From Mycobacterium scrofulaceum (lineage in GTDB: Bacteria; Actinomycetota; Actinomycetes; Mycobacteriales; Mycobacteriaceae): 64,000 nt of DNA. The notes below the pieces were generated by a model. That model searched no databases, was not told the origin of the DNA, and worked only from the letters and a program-made list of their open reading frames with translations. Position 1 is the stretch's first letter. Each line of letters opens with the position of its first letter. The stretch lies in contig NZ_LZJW01000083.1 in the NCBI RefSeq assembly GCF_001667885.1, positions 28,147 through 92,146 of the forward strand, given 5' to 3'. A program made the translations under genes and the position numbers. Positions 16,667-28,086 of this stretch are shown piece after piece.

Positions 16667-16897
16667 TCGGTTTCCTCCCTGATGGGCTCAAGTTCTTCGC
16701 GACGGGATTGCTCCCGAACGTTGGCGGTCCTCCCTGGCAAACCCTCAACCTCAACCATAGAGTTAGAGTTATGTCAAGTAGTTCCGCGCAACCAGAACGG
16801 TATGGGCATGACGGGTGCTAACTCGGCAGGCGCGCCGACGCACGGCTCGCAAATTTTTTCTGTTACGACCGTCACACGCCGCGCTTGACCGGCGTCG
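16667..16897 (-). promoter_or_regulatory. ftsZ upstream region with AT-rich repeated tract
   Basis: On the minus strand a TTGACA hexamer (16777-16772) is followed by TAACTCTAACTCTATGG, an AT-rich tandem tract unlike its surroundings. No -10 at the ideal 17-bp spacing is obvious, so the promoter assignment is tentative. The gap marks the one break in the overlapped ftsQ-to-mraZ block, consistent with ftsZ having extra promoters in mycobacteria. Confidence 0.4.
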
Positions 16898-17845
16898 CTA
16901 CTTCACCGTCGGCAGGTCGGGGCTCGAGACGTCGTAAGTCCGCCCGGGTTGGGTCAGCAGCGCGGCCAGCTTCTCGGCCTTCTCGTCGGTGCGATCGGTC
17001 GTGCCCCAGATGACGACGCGGCCATCGCCCAGCGTGAGCGTGATCGAGGCCACCGAGGGGGCCGCGACCCGGCCCACCTGACCCGCGACCTCGGGCCGCA
17101 GCGCGGTCAGCACCTGCAGCGCGGCCTTGGTCGCCGGGTCGTTGGGGCCCGGATTGGCGACGTCGAGGTACGGCAGCGCCGGCGGCGGCGGCCCGGTCGC
17201 GAAGTCGACGCCGTCGCGGTCGAACAGGTGCGGGCCGTCGGGAAAATCCTTCACGGCGACCGGAATTCGCTCGACGATGGTGATGCGCAGGGCCGACGGA
17301 TACTGGCGCTGCACCCGCGCGCTGGCCACCCGCCGGATGGCCGCCACCCGGTCGGCGACCTGGTTGGTGTTGATCTGCAGCAGCGGCGTGCCCGGCCGCA
17401 CCCGAGCGGCGTCCAACACCTCTTCGCGGGTCACCACCCCGGTGCCGACGACGACGATGTTGCGGGCCGACATCGCGGGCGTGAAGTAGAGGATCAACGC
17501 GAGCCCGACCCCGAGGACGACCAGCAGCACCGTCACCAACAGCATCTTCAGGCCGCGGACCACACCCCGGGCGACGGGCTTGGGCTCGTCGGCCGCGCGG
17601 CCGGTGGCCCGGCGTTTGGCCTCCCGGCGGGCCTCCTCGATGGCGGTGGCGCGCGCCTGCGCGGCGCGGCGTTCGGCTCGTTCCCGGCGCGCCCGCCGGC
17701 GCGGCCCCTCGAATTCTTCGCCCTCCGTCGGCGTCTGCACGTCGGGGCCCGCGGCGAAAATGGGTTCGGTGACCGCGCCGTCCACCGCGTCGGGGGCCGG
17801 TTCGCCGGCGACGCCGGTCGACACGGGGTCGTTCGGCTGGGTCAC
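16898..17845 (-). CDS. ftsQ: Cell division protein FtsQ
   Basis: This 315-aa bitopic membrane protein has a long basic cytosolic N-terminus (about 1-95). A single membrane helix follows ([20 protein letters not shown]), then a POTRA domain ([18 protein letters not shown]) and the FtsQ/DivIB domain ([20 protein letters not shown]). It links late divisome proteins. The start is GTG at 17845 and overlaps the murC stop (GTGA, 17845-17842). It is the orthologue of Rv2151c. Confidence 0.95.
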   Translation of the reverse strand: MTQPNDPVSTGVAGEPAPDAVDGAVTEPIFAAGPDVQTPTEGEEFEGPRRRARRERAERRAAQARATAIEEARREAKRRATGRAADEPKPVARGVVRGLKMLLVTVLLVVLGVGLALILYFTPAMSARNIVVVGTGVVTREEVLDAARVRPGTPLLQINTNQVADRVAAIRRVASARVQRQYPSALRITIVERIPVAVKDFPDGPHLFDRDGVDFATGPPPPALPYLDVANPGPNDPATKAALQVLTALRPEVAGQVGRVAAPSVASITLTLGDGRVVIWGTTDRTDEKAEKLAALLTQPGRTYDVSSPDLPTVK

Positions 17846-19302
17846 GGCAGCACTCCCGGCCGGCCGGGTGCGCTGCGGTTGTCCCGGATCCGCAGCTCCG
17901 TGACGATCTCGGGGCCCAGCAGGGTCACGTCGCCCGCGCCCATCGTGACGATGACGTCACCGGGGCCGGCCGCCGCGGCCACCTGCTGCGCGACCGCGGA
18001 GAAATTCGGCAGGTAGCGCACCGGCACGCTGACATGCTCGGCGACACTGGCGCCGCTGACGCCGGCCAGGGGTTGTTCGCGCGCGCCGTACACGTCAAGG
18101 ACGAACACCTCATCGGCGGCGTCCAACGCGCGACCGAATTCCGCGGCGAATTCCCTTGTGCGCGAATATAAGTGGGGCTGGAACACCACCAGGCTGCGGC
18201 CGCCGCCGCTCTGCTCGACGACCGTGCGGACCGCGGCCAGCGTCGCGCTGATCTCGGTGGGATGGTGCGCGTAGTCGTCGAAGACCCGCACCGACCCGGA
18301 GCTGCCGACCAGTTCGAACCGCCGGCGCACGCCCTCGAAACCGGCGAGCCCGTCGAGCACCGCGTCCGCCGGGGCGCCGATCTCCAGCGCCGCGAGCAGC
18401 GCGCCCAGCGCATTGAGCGCCATGTGCCGCCCGGGCACCGACAGCCGCATCACGCGGGGATGCCGCTCGCCCGCCAGCTGGATGTGCGCGACCGCCTCGG
18501 TGCCCTGCTGCTCCCAGGACAGCAGGGTCGCGGCCCGGTCTTCGCCCGCATCGGATCCGTAGCGCAGCACCCGGATTCCCAGCTCGGCGGTGCGGTCCGC
18601 CAGCGCGGCCGCGCCCGGATCGTCGACGCACACCACCAACGCCCCCCCGGGCGCCAGCCGCTCCACGAAGGCGTCGAACACCCGGACATAGGCGTCGGCG
18701 CTGCCGTAGAAATCCAGGTGATCGGTCTCGATGTTGGTGACCACGGCGACATTTGGCGTGTATTCGAGCAGCGAACCGTCGCTTTCGTCGGCCTCGGCCA
18801 CGAAGCAGTCGCCGCTGCCGTGATGCGCGTTGGTACCCGCCTCCCCCATCTCGCCGCCGACCGCGAACGACGGGTCGCGCCCGCAGTGCTGCAACGCCAC
18901 GATCAACATCGACGTCGTCGTCGTCTTGCCGTGCGTGCCGGTGACCATCAGCGTGGTGCGGCCGTCCATCAGCTTGGCCAGCACCACCGGGCGCAGGATC
19001 ACCGGGATGCCGCGCCGCCGGGCCTCGACGAGCTCGGGGTTCGTCTTCGGGATGGCCGCGTGGGTGGTGATGACGGCGGTCGGGCCGCCCGGCAACAGGT
19101 CGAGCGACGACGCGTCGTGACCGATGCGGATCGACGCTCCCCGCGCCCGCAACGCGTGCACGCCGCGCGACTCCTTCGCGTCGGACCCCGACACCAGCCC
19201 GCCGCGGTCCAGCAGGATGCGGGCGATGCCCGACATGCCGGCCCCGCCGATGCCCACCATGTGCACCCGCTGCAGCTCGGGCGGCAGCTGTTCGGCGTTC
19301 AC
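17842..19302 (-). CDS. murC: UDP-N-acetylmuramate--L-alanine ligase
   Basis: MurC adds L-Ala to UDP-MurNAc in the cytosol, the first amino-acid step of the peptidoglycan stem. The 486-aa protein shows the N-terminal Rossmann motif [20 protein letters not shown] and the ATP-binding loop [14 protein letters not shown]. The Mur-ligase blocks [29 protein letters not shown] and [10 protein letters not shown] are also present. The GTG at 19302 overlaps the murG stop (GTGA), and its own stop overlaps ftsQ. A long open extension upstream of 19302 is not needed, because the conserved protein begins [10 protein letters not shown]. Confidence 0.96.
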   Translation of the reverse strand: MNAEQLPPELQRVHMVGIGGAGMSGIARILLDRGGLVSGSDAKESRGVHALRARGASIRIGHDASSLDLLPGGPTAVITTHAAIPKTNPELVEARRRGIPVILRPVVLAKLMDGRTTLMVTGTHGKTTTTSMLIVALQHCGRDPSFAVGGEMGEAGTNAHHGSGDCFVAEADESDGSLLEYTPNVAVVTNIETDHLDFYGSADAYVRVFDAFVERLAPGGALVVCVDDPGAAALADRTAELGIRVLRYGSDAGEDRAATLLSWEQQGTEAVAHIQLAGERHPRVMRLSVPGRHMALNALGALLAALEIGAPADAVLDGLAGFEGVRRRFELVGSSGSVRVFDDYAHHPTEISATLAAVRTVVEQSGGGRSLVVFQPHLYSRTREFAAEFGRALDAADEVFVLDVYGAREQPLAGVSGASVAEHVSVPVRYLPNFSAVAQQVAAAAGPGDVIVTMGAGDVTLLGPEIVTELRIRDNRSAPGRPGVLP

Positions 19303-20510
19303 CGTCGCCCTCCCGCCGCTGCCTTCCTGGCGATGTCCAGCGCCGCCTGCGCCACCTGGCGCGCCGCGTCGGGGTGCCCCACCCGCGCGGCCGCCGTCGT
19401 CATCGCCGCCAACCGGGGCGGATCGTTGAGCAGGGCGGACACCTCGCGGGCCACCAGCTCCGGCGTCAGGGCGGCGTCGGCGACCACCATGCCGCCCCCG
19501 GCGTTGACCACCGGAAGCGCGTTGAGGCGCTGCTCGCCGTTGCCGATCGGCAGCGGCACGTAAATGGCGGGCAGCCCGACCGCCGAGACCTCGGCGACGG
19601 TCATCGCACCCGAACGGCAGATGGCCAGGTCGGCGGCGGCGTAGGCCAGGTCCATCCGGTCCAGGTAGGGCACCGCCACATACGGCGGATCGCCGGGCTG
19701 GCTCTCCCGCAGCTCGAGGGTGTTCTTCGGCCCGTGCGCGTGCAGCACCGACACGCCCGCGGCCGCCAATCCGGCGGCGGCCCCGGACACGGCGCGGTTG
19801 AGCGACACGGCGCCCTGCGAGCCGCCGAACACCAGCAACACCCGGGCGTCGTCGGCGAAGCCGAAATGCCTGCGCGCCTCGGCGCGCAACGCCGCGCGGT
19901 CCAGCGACGTGATGGCCGCCCGCACCGGCACGCCGACGACCTCCGCGCGCGGTAAGCCGCAATCCGGCACCGCCGACAGCACCCGGTCGGCTCGGCGGGC
20001 GCCGACGCGGTTGGCCAGGCCGGCGCTGGCGTTCGCCTCATGGATCAGCACCGGGACGCGGCGGCGACGGCTGAGGCCGCGGGGAATCCCGCGGGCGGCG
20101 AGGTAGGCCGGCAGGGCCACGTACCCGCCGAAACCGATGATGACGTCGGCGTCCACCGCGTCGAGCACGGCGCGGGTCTCCCGGACCGCGCGCCACACCC
20201 GCGGGGGCAGGCGCGCGAGGTCACCGCTGGGCTTGCGCGGCAGCGGCACCGGCGTGATCAGCTCGAGGTGATAGCCGCGCTGGGGCACCAGCCTCGTCTC
20301 CAGCCCGCGGTGGGTGCCCAGCGCAGTGATGCGGACCTGCGGATCGAGGGCGCTGAGCGCGTCGGCCACCGCCATCGCGGGCTCGACGTGGCCAGCGGTG
20401 CCGCCGCCGGCCAGCACGACCGACAGGGGCTTAAAAGCCGACAACGCGGCACCGGCGGGCTGGGGACTTGTCCCCCGCCCGCCGGTCGGCTTGCTGACCG
20501 TGTCGTTCAC
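19299..20510 (-). CDS. murG: UDP-GlcNAc--lipid I N-acetylglucosaminyltransferase MurG
   Basis: MurG converts lipid I to lipid II at the inner membrane face. The 403-aa GT28 enzyme has the glycine-rich loop [20 protein letters not shown], the membrane-associated patch [19 protein letters not shown], and donor-binding blocks [31 protein letters not shown] and GNGEQRLNA. The first 26 residues are a low-complexity extension also seen in M. tuberculosis. The GTG start at 20510 overlaps the ftsW stop, and the stop overlaps the murC start. Confidence 0.96.
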   Translation of the reverse strand: MNDTVSKPTGGRGTSPQPAGAALSAFKPLSVVLAGGGTAGHVEPAMAVADALSALDPQVRITALGTHRGLETRLVPQRGYHLELITPVPLPRKPSGDLARLPPRVWRAVRETRAVLDAVDADVIIGFGGYVALPAYLAARGIPRGLSRRRRVPVLIHEANASAGLANRVGARRADRVLSAVPDCGLPRAEVVGVPVRAAITSLDRAALRAEARRHFGFADDARVLLVFGGSQGAVSLNRAVSGAAAGLAAAGVSVLHAHGPKNTLELRESQPGDPPYVAVPYLDRMDLAYAAADLAICRSGAMTVAEVSAVGLPAIYVPLPIGNGEQRLNALPVVNAGGGMVVADAALTPELVAREVSALLNDPPRLAAMTTAAARVGHPDAARQVAQAALDIARKAAAGGRR

Positions 20511-22204
20511 CCGTAACGCTGACCTTCCAGTGCGCGTGCGCGCCGTGCCTGACGCTGGCCGGCTCCGCGAGCGGCGGAGCGCTGGCCAGATCCATGATGC
20601 ACCGCCCTGCGTACCGGCCGTGCGGCTGTGCGGGAGAACGCCGGGCGCAGCGGTTCCTCGGCCGTGCGGGCCGTCTTGCGGCCGCCCTTGCGGGCGGGCG
20701 CCTGGGCGGCCTTCCGCGCGCCGTTGCGCGACGGGTTTCCGTCGCCCGGTTGCTTGCCGCCGTGCTTGCGGTCGCGGAACGATTCCAGTCGGGTCGGCAC
20801 GTACGGCTGCGGCAGCGGCAGCCGCAGGAACCGGTTCACCTTGTCGTCACGGCCGGCGCGCAGCGCGGCCACCGCCTCCGGTTCGTGACGGGCCGCGTTG
20901 GCCATGATCCCGATCATGAAAAGCGTTGCGGCCGTTGAGGTTCCACCCGCCGAGATGAGCGGCAGCTGGATACCGGTGACCGGCAGAATCCCGATCACGT
21001 AGCCGATGTTGATGAACGCCTGGCCCAACACCCACATCGTCGTGGTCGCGGTCAGCAGCCGCAGGAAGGGGTCGGCCGACCGGCGCGCGATGCGCATCCC
21101 GGTGTAGGCGAACAATCCGAAGAGCACCAGCAGCCCGAACGCGCCGACGAAGCCCAGCTCCTCGCCGATGATCGCGAAGATGAAGTCGTTGTGGGCGTTG
21201 GGCAGGTAATTCCACTTGGCGACGCCCTGGCCCAGGCCGTCGCCGAAGATACCTCCGTGGGCCAGGGCGAACTTCGCCTGGCGGGCCTGGTAGCCGGTGT
21301 CCATGGGGTCGTTCTCGGGATTCATCCAGGATTTCACCCGGTCGGAGCGGTAGCCCGCGGACATGGCCAGGACGGCGCCGGCCATGAAGACGGCCACCAG
21401 CGAGGTGGCGAAGACGCGCAGTGGCAACCCGGCGTACCACAACAGCGCCAGCAGGATGATGCCCAGCGACACCGTCTGCCCCAGGTCGGGCTGGGCGACG
21501 ATGAGCGCCAGCGCGATGACCGCGGCCGGCACCAGCGGGATCAGCATCTCGCGCAGCGAGGCCCGCTCCAGCCGCCGGGCCGCCAGCAGATGCGCACCCC
21601 AGATCGCGAAGGCGATCTTCGCCAGCTCGGAGGGCTGCATCGAGAAGCCGGCGATGACGAACCACTTCCGGGAGCCGTTGGCCAGGTTGCCGATGCCCGG
21701 CACCAGCACGAGCACCAGCAGGATGACCGTGACGACGTAGCCGGTGAAGGCGACGCGGCGGATGAAGCGCACCGACATCCGCAGCGAGGCGTAACAGGCG
21801 ACCAGGCCGATCACGGTCCACAGCACCTGCTTGCCGAAGATCACCCAGGCCGACCCGTCGGCGTCGTAGGAGCGCACGCCCGAGGCGGACAGCACCATGA
21901 TGAGGCCGAGCGTCGTCAGCAGCCCGGCCACGGCGATGATCAGGTGAAACGAGGTCATGGGGCGGCTCAGCCAGGCGCCGAACCGGTTACGGCCGTCCCC
22001 TCCCGCCTGCGGTTTCGTGGACGGTCTGGCTTCCGAGCTGCCGGCGGCGGTGACGGGGCCGGTCGCCGCGTCGGCCTCGGCCTGGGCCTGGGCCTGGGCC
22101 TGGGCCTCGGCCGGCTCCGGGGCGCCGCCCTCGGTGGTCTCGGTCGAGCCGGCGTCTGCGATGTCTTTGCCCCGACGTCTGAGCCGGGCCAGCGGGTTAC
22201 CCAT
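20507..22204 (-). CDS. ftsW: Septal peptidoglycan glycosyltransferase FtsW
   Basis: FtsW is a SEDS glycosyltransferase that polymerises lipid II with PbpB. About ten membrane helices begin at [24 protein letters not shown] motifs include [51 protein letters not shown] and [13 protein letters not shown]. The N-terminal cytosolic region (about 90 residues) includes an Ala-Gln repeat coded by hexanucleotides; the C-terminal tail is basic and ends RALEGQRYG. The ATG at 22204 was chosen as the first start after the murD stop; an upstream GTG would overlap murD. It overlaps murG by GTGA. Confidence 0.94.
   Translation of the reverse strand: MGNPLARLRRRGKDIADAGSTETTEGGAPEPAEAQAQAQAQAEADAATGPVTAAGSSEARPSTKPQAGGDGRNRFGAWLSRPMTSFHLIIAVAGLLTTLGLIMVLSASGVRSYDADGSAWVIFGKQVLWTVIGLVACYASLRMSVRFIRRVAFTGYVVTVILLVLVLVPGIGNLANGSRKWFVIAGFSMQPSELAKIAFAIWGAHLLAARRLERASLREMLIPLVPAAVIALALIVAQPDLGQTVSLGIILLALLWYAGLPLRVFATSLVAVFMAGAVLAMSAGYRSDRVKSWMNPENDPMDTGYQARQAKFALAHGGIFGDGLGQGVAKWNYLPNAHNDFIFAIIGEELGFVGAFGLLVLFGLFAYTGMRIARRSADPFLRLLTATTTMWVLGQAFINIGYVIGILPVTGIQLPLISAGGTSTAATLFMIGIMANAARHEPEAVAALRAGRDDKVNRFLRLPLPQPYVPTRLESFRDRKHGGKQPGDGNPSRNGARKAAQAPARKGGRKTARTAEEPLRPAFSRTAARPVRRAVHHGSGQRSAARGAGQRQARRARALEGQRYG
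22075..22110. repeat. Hexanucleotide tandem repeat in ftsW 5' coding region
   Basis: Six successive copies of CCT(G/C)GG lie in frame within ftsW; the four central copies are identical. On the coding strand they specify the alternating Glu/Gln-Ala tract [13 protein letters not shown] of the cytosolic N-terminus. Loss or gain of units keeps the reading frame. Confidence 0.9.
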
Positions 22205-22211
22205 GCCCGCC

Positions 22212-23678
22212 CTACCGGGTCGCCGCGCGGACGGCGGCGGCGAAGGCGTCGCCGCGGTGTGCGTACCCGGTGAACTGGTCAAACGAGGCGCCCGCCGGTG
22301 CCAGCAGCACCGTGTCGCCGGGCCGGGCCAGGTCGCGGGCCGCGGCCACCGCCGCGGTCATGACGGAAGCGCCGAGGTCGTCACCCGAATGTTTCACTTC
22401 TGTCACATTTGCACCAGTGGCCACAGCCGTCGCATTCATATCAGCATCCTCGCCTGTCACAACCTGGACGACGGGGACATCCGGCGCGTGTCGCGATAAC
22501 GCCTCTGCAACCTCTTGGCGATCTCGGCCGATGAGCACCGCGCCGACCAGCCGGGGGGCCATCCGGGCGACCTCGGCGTCCACCGATGCGCCCTTGAGCA
22601 AACCGCCGGCCAGCCACACCACGCGCGGATAGGCCAACACCGACGCCTCGGCGGCGTGCGGGTTGGTGGCCTTGGAGTCGTCGACGTAGGTGATGCCGCC
22701 GGCGACCGCGACCACCTCGGCTCGGTGCCGGCCCAGGCGGAAGGAGGCGATCGCCTCCGCGATTGCCTCGGCGGGCACGTCGACGCTGCGGGCCAGCGCC
22801 GCCGCGGCCAGGGCGTCGAGGACGCCGACGGGCCCGGGCACCGGTATCGAGTCCACCGGCAGGAGGGCGAGGTCCTCGGCGAAGGCGCGGTCGATCAGTC
22901 GGCCGTCGCGCACGCCCAGTTCGCCCGCCGCCGGCTCACCGAGCCGGAAGCCGACGCGCACCGGCGCCGCGGCGGTGTCCAGCAACGCGGCCGCCCGGGC
23001 GTCGTCGAGCCCCACCACCGCCACCCGGCCACCCAGCACCCGCGCCTTGGCGGCCGTGTAGTCGGCCATGGTCGAGTGCCAGTCCAGGTGGTCTTCGGCG
23101 ATGTTGAGGACGACGCCCGCCTCGGGGCGCACCGACGGCGCCCAGTGCAGCTGGAAGCTGGACAGCTCGACGGCCAGCACCTCGGCCGGCTGCTCGAGGA
23201 CGTCGAGGACCGGGTCGCCGATATTGCCGCACAAGATGCTGCGCCGGCCGGCGGCGGTCAGCATGGCGTGCAGCATCGACGTCGTGGTGGTCTTCCCGTT
23301 CGTGCCGGTCACGGCCAGCCAGCGCCGCGGCGGACCGTACTGGCCCGCCGCGTCGAGCCGCCAGGCCAGCTCCACGTCGCCCCAGACCGGCACGCCCGCC
23401 GCCGAGGCGGCGACCAGCAGCGGCGTGTCCGGGGCGAATCCCGGGCTGGTGACCACCAGCGCGTACTCCGCGACCCCCCGCATCGCCGCCGACACGGTCA
23501 AGGTCGCCACGCCGTTCTCCGCGTAGCGGCGCAACGTGGCCGCGTCGTCGTCGCACAGGGTCGGCGTCGCGCCGAACCGGGTCAGCGCCGCCAGCACCGC
23601 CCTGCCGGTGATGCCGCCGCCGGCCACCAGCACGGGCGCGCCCGGCGCGAGCGGCTCGAGCCCGGGCACGTCAGGCAC
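22212..23678 (-). CDS. murD: UDP-N-acetylmuramoyl-L-alanine--D-glutamate ligase
   Basis: MurD adds D-Glu to UDP-MurNAc-L-Ala. It shows [17 protein letters not shown] at the N-terminus, [14 protein letters not shown] for ATP, then [41 protein letters not shown], and the C-terminal [20 protein letters not shown]. The GTG at 23678 overlaps the mraY stop by 8 nt and gives 488 aa. The GTG at 23669, one base after that stop, is the alternative. The frame is open further upstream inside mraY, but that part is not Mur-ligase-like. The stop lies 7 bp before ftsW. Confidence 0.94.
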   Translation of the reverse strand: MPDVPGLEPLAPGAPVLVAGGGITGRAVLAALTRFGATPTLCDDDAATLRRYAENGVATLTVSAAMRGVAEYALVVTSPGFAPDTPLLVAASAAGVPVWGDVELAWRLDAAGQYGPPRRWLAVTGTNGKTTTTSMLHAMLTAAGRRSILCGNIGDPVLDVLEQPAEVLAVELSSFQLHWAPSVRPEAGVVLNIAEDHLDWHSTMADYTAAKARVLGGRVAVVGLDDARAAALLDTAAAPVRVGFRLGEPAAGELGVRDGRLIDRAFAEDLALLPVDSIPVPGPVGVLDALAAAALARSVDVPAEAIAEAIASFRLGRHRAEVVAVAGGITYVDDSKATNPHAAEASVLAYPRVVWLAGGLLKGASVDAEVARMAPRLVGAVLIGRDRQEVAEALSRHAPDVPVVQVVTGEDADMNATAVATGANVTEVKHSGDDLGASVMTAAVAAARDLARPGDTVLLAPAGASFDQFTGYAHRGDAFAAAVRAATR

Positions 23679-24750
23679 CGATCGCGCCCAGCCAGTCACC
23701 GTAGAAGAGGGCCACGCCCAGGCCACACGTGATCGCCGTGAGCAGCCAGAAGCGAATGATCACCGTCGTTTCGGCCCAGCCAGCCAGCTCGAAGTGATGG
23801 TGGAACGGCGCCATCCGGAACACCCGGCGCCCGGTGGTGCGAAACGCCAGGATCTGCAACACCACCGAGGTGACCTCGGCGACGAACAGCGACCCCAGCA
23901 CGACGGCGAGGATCTCGGTGCGGCTGGTGACCGACAGGCCCGCGATGATGCCACCCAGCGCCAGCGAGCCGGTGTCGCCCATGAAAATCTTTGCGGGAGC
24001 GGCGTTCCACCACAAAAAGCCGATGCACGCACCCGCGGTGGCGGCCGCGACCAGCGCCAGGTCCAGCGGGTCGCGCACGTTGTAGCAGCCCAGCCCCGGC
24101 GAGCTGACGCAGGCGCTGTGCGCCTGCCAGAACGTGATCAGGACGTAGGCGGCGGACACCATCGCCATGCTGCCGGCGGCCAGGCCGTCCAGCCCGTCGG
24201 TGAAATTGACCGCGTTGGACCAGGCGCTGACCACGACCACGCAGAACAACACGAACAGCGCGGGAGTCAATGTGACGGTGGCGATCTCGCGCACGTAGGA
24301 CAAGTTCGCGCTGGCCGGGGTCAAGCCGTTGCCGTTGCGGAACTGCAACACCAGCACGCCGAACAGCACCGCGGCGGCGACCTGCCCGATGGTCTTGGCC
24401 GTCTTGTTCAACCCCAGGTTGCGCGACCGGCGCACCTTAATCAGGTCGTCGAGGAACCCGACGCCGCCCAGCGCGGTCGCCAGGCCCAGCACCAGCAGGC
24501 CCGACGCGGAAACGCCCTCGCCGTCGAACGCCAGCCCGGCCAGGTGCGTCCCGAGGTAACCCGCCCAGATCCCGGCGAGGATCGCCACGCCGCCCATCGA
24601 CGGCGTGCCCCGCTTGGCGTGATGGCTGGGCGGCCCGTCCTCGCGGGTGTGATGGCCGAAGCCCTGCCTGGTGAACAAGCGAATCAGCGCCGGCGTCAAC
24701 AGGATTGACACCGCGAGCGCGACCGCGACGGCGATCAGGATCTGCCTCAC
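23671..24750 (-). CDS. mraY: Phospho-N-acetylmuramoyl-pentapeptide-transferase (MraY/MurX)
   Basis: MraY transfers phospho-MurNAc-pentapeptide to decaprenyl phosphate to form lipid I. The 359-aa polytopic protein has ten predicted membrane helices. Its conserved loops are [40 protein letters not shown] with the catalytic Asp residues, and [10 protein letters not shown]. The C-terminal HHHFELAGW motif is diagnostic of MraY. The start is GTG at 24750, overlapping the murF stop as GTGA. Confidence 0.97.
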   Translation of the reverse strand: MRQILIAVAVALAVSILLTPALIRLFTRQGFGHHTREDGPPSHHAKRGTPSMGGVAILAGIWAGYLGTHLAGLAFDGEGVSASGLLVLGLATALGGVGFLDDLIKVRRSRNLGLNKTAKTIGQVAAAVLFGVLVLQFRNGNGLTPASANLSYVREIATVTLTPALFVLFCVVVVSAWSNAVNFTDGLDGLAAGSMAMVSAAYVLITFWQAHSACVSSPGLGCYNVRDPLDLALVAAATAGACIGFLWWNAAPAKIFMGDTGSLALGGIIAGLSVTSRTEILAVVLGSLFVAEVTSVVLQILAFRTTGRRVFRMAPFHHHFELAGWAETTVIIRFWLLTAITCGLGVALFYGDWLGAIGA

Positions 24751-26375
24751 GAGCCCGTCCCCCCGTCGGTCGGTGACGACCCGCTTCGCCCGGCTTCGCC
24801 GCCCTCGCGATCGTCAGTGGTCATTCGTGACGACCCGCTTCGCCCGGCTTCGCCGCCCTCGCGATCGTCACGGGCCAGCGCGTCGGCCAGCGCTCCCAAC
24901 CCCGCCGAGTTGGAGGCCTTGACCAACACCACGTCGCCGGGCTGCAGCTCGGCCCGCAACAGCGCCAGGGCGGCGTCTGCGTCGGCCACGCTGACGGCCC
25001 CCCGATCGCCGGAGGCTCCCCACGAGCCCTCCATGACCGCTCCGTGGTGCATGGCGCTCATCGACCTCCCACTTCCCACGACGACAAGTCGAGACACATC
25101 TAAGCGCACCGCCAGCCGGCCGATGCGATCGTGTTCGGCCACCGCGTCGTCGCCGAGCTCGGCCATTTCGCCCAGCACCGCCCAGCTCCTGCGCTTTTCG
25201 GTGGCGCCGTGGGCGATCCAGGCCAGCGCCTGCAGGCCGGCCCGCATCGAGTCGGGGTTGGCGTTGTAGGCGTCGTCGATCACCGTGACCCCGTCCGCCC
25301 GGGTGGTCACGTGCATCCGGTGCCGCGACACCGGGCCCGCCTGCGTCAACGCGGCGGCCACCTGGTCGACCGTCGCGCCGCACTGCAGCGCGACGGCGGC
25401 GGCGCACAGCGCGTTGGTGACCTGATGGTCGCCGAACACGCCGAGCTCGACCTCGACCGCGCTGTCCATCGCGTGCAGGGTAAAGCGCGGCCTGGCCAGT
25501 TCGTCCAGCGACACTCCGTCCGCCCAGACGTCGCTGGGACCCGAATCGGTGCGGCTGGACCGGCCGACCCGCACCACCCGGGCCCCGGTGACCCGGGCCA
25601 TCGCCGCCACGACCGGGTCGTCGGCGTTCAGGATGACCACACCCGACGACGGAACAGATTGCGGCAGTTCGGATTTGGTCCGCGCGATGGCTTCCCGCGA
25701 GCCGAACTCGCCCAGGTGGGCGGTGCCCACGTTCAGGACCACCCCGATCGCCGGCGGTGCGATCTCGGCCAGCGCGGCGATGTTGCCGGGATGGCGGGCC
25801 GACATCTCCAGGACCAGGTAGTCGGTGTCCCGCGTCGCGCGCAACACCGTCCAGGGGTGCCCCAGCTCGTTGTTGAACGACCCGGGCGGGGCGATCACCT
25901 CGCCCAGCGGCTCGAGCACAGCCTTGACGAGGTCTTTGGTCGACGTCTTGCCCGACGAACCCGTGATGCCGATGATCGTCAGGCCGCCGGCCACCAGCTC
26001 CGCGGCCACCGCCTTCGCCAGCTTGGCCAGCGCGGCCAGCACCGCCGCGCCCGAGCCGTCGGTGTCGTGTTCGAGCACCCCGGCCAGGCCGGCGCGCCCG
26101 GCCGCCCGCGGCTTCGGGGGCACCACGATGGCCGGCACCCCCACCGGCCGGGCGGCCAGCACCGCCGCCGCGCCGGCCGCCGCCGCCGACTTCGCATAGT
26201 CGTGGCCGTCGGCGCGGGCCCCCGGCAGCGCGAGGAACAGGCCGCCGGGACCGACCGCGCGCGAATCGAATTCGACGGTTCCGGTGACGCGGAGCTCGGC
26301 CGCGGCCTGCGGCGAGATGTCGGCCAGCGTGCCGCCCACGATGTCAGCGATCTGCGCGACGGTGAGGTCGATCAT
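24747..26375 (-). CDS. murF: UDP-MurNAc-tripeptide--D-Ala-D-Ala ligase MurF, with repeat-encoded C-terminal tail
   Basis: MurF attaches D-Ala-D-Ala to complete the UDP-MurNAc-pentapeptide. The conserved parts are [36 protein letters not shown] for [24 protein letters not shown] and [15 protein letters not shown]. The core ends around LADALARD near residue 505. The remaining C-terminus is a Gly/Ser/Arg-rich tail in which the peptide [14 protein letters not shown] occurs twice, encoded by a 54-bp-period direct repeat. This makes the protein (542 aa) longer than is usual for the family. The ATG at 26375 overlaps the murE stop (ATGA), and the stop overlaps mraY. Confidence 0.95.
   Translation of the reverse strand: MIDLTVAQIADIVGGTLADISPQAAAELRVTGTVEFDSRAVGPGGLFLALPGARADGHDYAKSAAAAGAAAVLAARPVGVPAIVVPPKPRAAGRAGLAGVLEHDTDGSGAAVLAALAKLAKAVAAELVAGGLTIIGITGSSGKTSTKDLVKAVLEPLGEVIAPPGSFNNELGHPWTVLRATRDTDYLVLEMSARHPGNIAALAEIAPPAIGVVLNVGTAHLGEFGSREAIARTKSELPQSVPSSGVVILNADDPVVAAMARVTGARVVRVGRSSRTDSGPSDVWADGVSLDELARPRFTLHAMDSAVEVELGVFGDHQVTNALCAAAVALQCGATVDQVAAALTQAGPVSRHRMHVTTRADGVTVIDDAYNANPDSMRAGLQALAWIAHGATEKRRSWAVLGEMAELGDDAVAEHDRIGRLAVRLDVSRLVVVGSGRSMSAMHHGAVMEGSWGASGDRGAVSVADADAALALLRAELQPGDVVLVKASNSAGLGALADALARDDREGGEAGRSGSSRMTTDDREGGEAGRSGSSPTDGGTGS
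24773..24870. repeat. Two identical 44-bp direct repeats with inverted termini, period 54 bp, in the murF 3' end
   Basis: Copies at 24773-24816 and 24827-24870 are identical over 44 bp and separated by 10 bp. The period of 54 bp keeps frame in murF. Each copy begins GTGACGA and ends TCGTCA, so its termini form an inverted repeat. The position across an overlapping stop/start joint and the in-frame coding recall MIRU-type mycobacterial interspersed repeats, but the family was not confirmed. Confidence 0.9.
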
Positions 26376-27901
26376 CGCCGTGCCTTCAGCGCCCGGGCCA
26401 GTTCAACCCGGTCGTCGAAGGGGCGGACCTCCCCCGCCGCGCGCTGACCGGTTTCGTGGCCTTTGCCCGCCACCAGGACCACGTCGCCCGGCCCCGCCCA
26501 GGCCACCGCGTGTTCGATCGCCGCGCGCCGGTCGCCGATCTCGACGACCTCCGCCGCACCACGGCTCTCGGCCGCACCGGCCAGGATCTCGCGGCGGATC
26601 GCCGCGGGGTCCTCGCCGCGGGGGTTGTCGTCGGTAACGACAACCAGATCGGCCAGCTCGGCGGCCGTCGCGCCCATCGGCGCCCGCTTGCCCGGGTCGC
26701 GCTCGCCGCCGGCGCCGAACACCACCGCCAGCCGGCGACCCGGTCGCGCCAGGGTGGTCAGCACCGCCCGCAGCGCGCCCGGCTTGTGCGCGTAGTCCAC
26801 CAGCGCGAGGAAATCCTGGCCGCAGTCGATGTCTTCCATGCGGCCGGGCACCCGGGTCTCCAGGAGTCCCGGCGCCGCCTGCTCGGGCGACACCCCGACC
26901 GCGTCCAGGATTGCCAGTGCGACAAGGCAATTAGCGATGTTGTAATGCCCCGGCAGCCGGATGCCGACCCGATGACGCACCCCGGCGGGGTCGATCGCGG
27001 TGAACTGCTGTCCCCCGGCGCCCATCGGCATCACGTCCATGGCGCGCCAGTGCGCGCGCTCACCGGCGGCGCTGACGGTGATGGCGTCACCGGCCCGCGC
27101 CGCCATGGCGCGCCCGGCGTCGTCGTCGACGCAGACCACCGCGCGCCGGGCCCGCAGCGGTGACGCCGGATCGAACAGCTTCGCCTTGGCCTCGAAGTAG
27201 TCGGCCATGGTCGGGTGAAAGTCGAGGTGGTCGCGGGACAGGTTTGTGAAGCCGCCCACCGCGAATCCGGTGCCGTCCACCCGCCCCAGCGCCAGCGCGT
27301 GGCTGGACACCTCCATGACGACGGTGTCCACCCCGCGCTCGGCCATCGCCGCGAACATGGCCTGCAGCGCGGGCGCCTCCGGCGTGGTCAGCGCGCTCGG
27401 AACGTCGACGCCGTCGATCCGGATGCCGATCGTGCCGATCAGCCCGGCTTTGCGGCCCGCGGCGCGCAGCCCGGACTCGACCAGGTAGGTGGTGGTGGTC
27501 TTGCCCGAGGTTCCGGTGATCCCGATGACGGTCGTGCGCTCCGACGGGTTCCCGTACACCGTCGCGGCCAGGGCGCCGAGGACGCTGCGGGGCGCCGGGT
27601 GAACCAGCGTCGGGACACCCGTAGCCGAGGCGCCCATCTCCGCGACGCCGGCGGCGTCGGTGAGGACGGCGACGGCGCCGCGTTCGATCGCCTCCGCCGC
27701 GTAGCGGGCCCCGTGCGTCGAGGCGCCCGTCAGCGCGGCGAACAGGTCGCCGGGGCGCACGTCCTGGGCGCGCAGCGTCACCCCGGTGACGGCCACGTCG
27801 GGCACCGCCGCGCCCGGGTCGGCGAGTACCGCCCCGACCTGGGCCGCCAGCGCGGGCAGGCGCGTGCCCGCCCCGGCGCTGGGGCGCAAATCAGTGGGCA
27901 C
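26372..27901 (-). CDS. murE: UDP-MurNAc-L-Ala-D-Glu--2,6-diaminopimelate ligase
   Basis: MurE adds meso-diaminopimelate to the stem peptide. The motif [10 protein letters not shown] contains DNPR, which selects meso-DAP rather than lysine. Other blocks are [56 protein letters not shown] and [11 protein letters not shown]. The GTG at 27901 was preferred over the longer frame because GGGAGG lies 6 nt upstream; this gives 509 aa. In M. tuberculosis several genes, including a PE_PGRS gene, separate murE from pbpB; here the two are only 185 bp apart. Confidence 0.96.
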   Translation of the reverse strand: MPTDLRPSAGAGTRLPALAAQVGAVLADPGAAVPDVAVTGVTLRAQDVRPGDLFAALTGASTHGARYAAEAIERGAVAVLTDAAGVAEMGASATGVPTLVHPAPRSVLGALAATVYGNPSERTTVIGITGTSGKTTTTYLVESGLRAAGRKAGLIGTIGIRIDGVDVPSALTTPEAPALQAMFAAMAERGVDTVVMEVSSHALALGRVDGTGFAVGGFTNLSRDHLDFHPTMADYFEAKAKLFDPASPLRARRAVVCVDDDAGRAMAARAGDAITVSAAGERAHWRAMDVMPMGAGGQQFTAIDPAGVRHRVGIRLPGHYNIANCLVALAILDAVGVSPEQAAPGLLETRVPGRMEDIDCGQDFLALVDYAHKPGALRAVLTTLARPGRRLAVVFGAGGERDPGKRAPMGATAAELADLVVVTDDNPRGEDPAAIRREILAGAAESRGAAEVVEIGDRRAAIEHAVAWAGPGDVVLVAGKGHETGQRAAGEVRPFDDRVELARALKARR

Positions 27902-28086
27902 GGCACACCTCCCGTCCACACGCGTGGTCCTCATGATCGGCCATGACACCCTACCGAGAGGCAGCCGCCGCCCCGGTGGCCTCGTCGGTCGAGTGTGCGT
28001 CGGGGGCCGTCAGTGTGCACTCATGACGTGATTCGGGCCTGATTCCCGCCCTGGGCGCACGATCGACGGCCCGGGCCCGCGGCGGG

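Noticed and set aside
18172..19563. 463-aa plus-strand frame across murC/murG
   Set aside because: Antisense shadow rich in Arg, His and Gln without any family motif.
17842..19962. 706-aa frame covering murC with a 220-residue N-terminal extension
   Set aside because: The extension is the out-of-frame shadow of murG, Arg/Gly-rich, and the conserved MurC begins at the GTG overlapping the murG stop.
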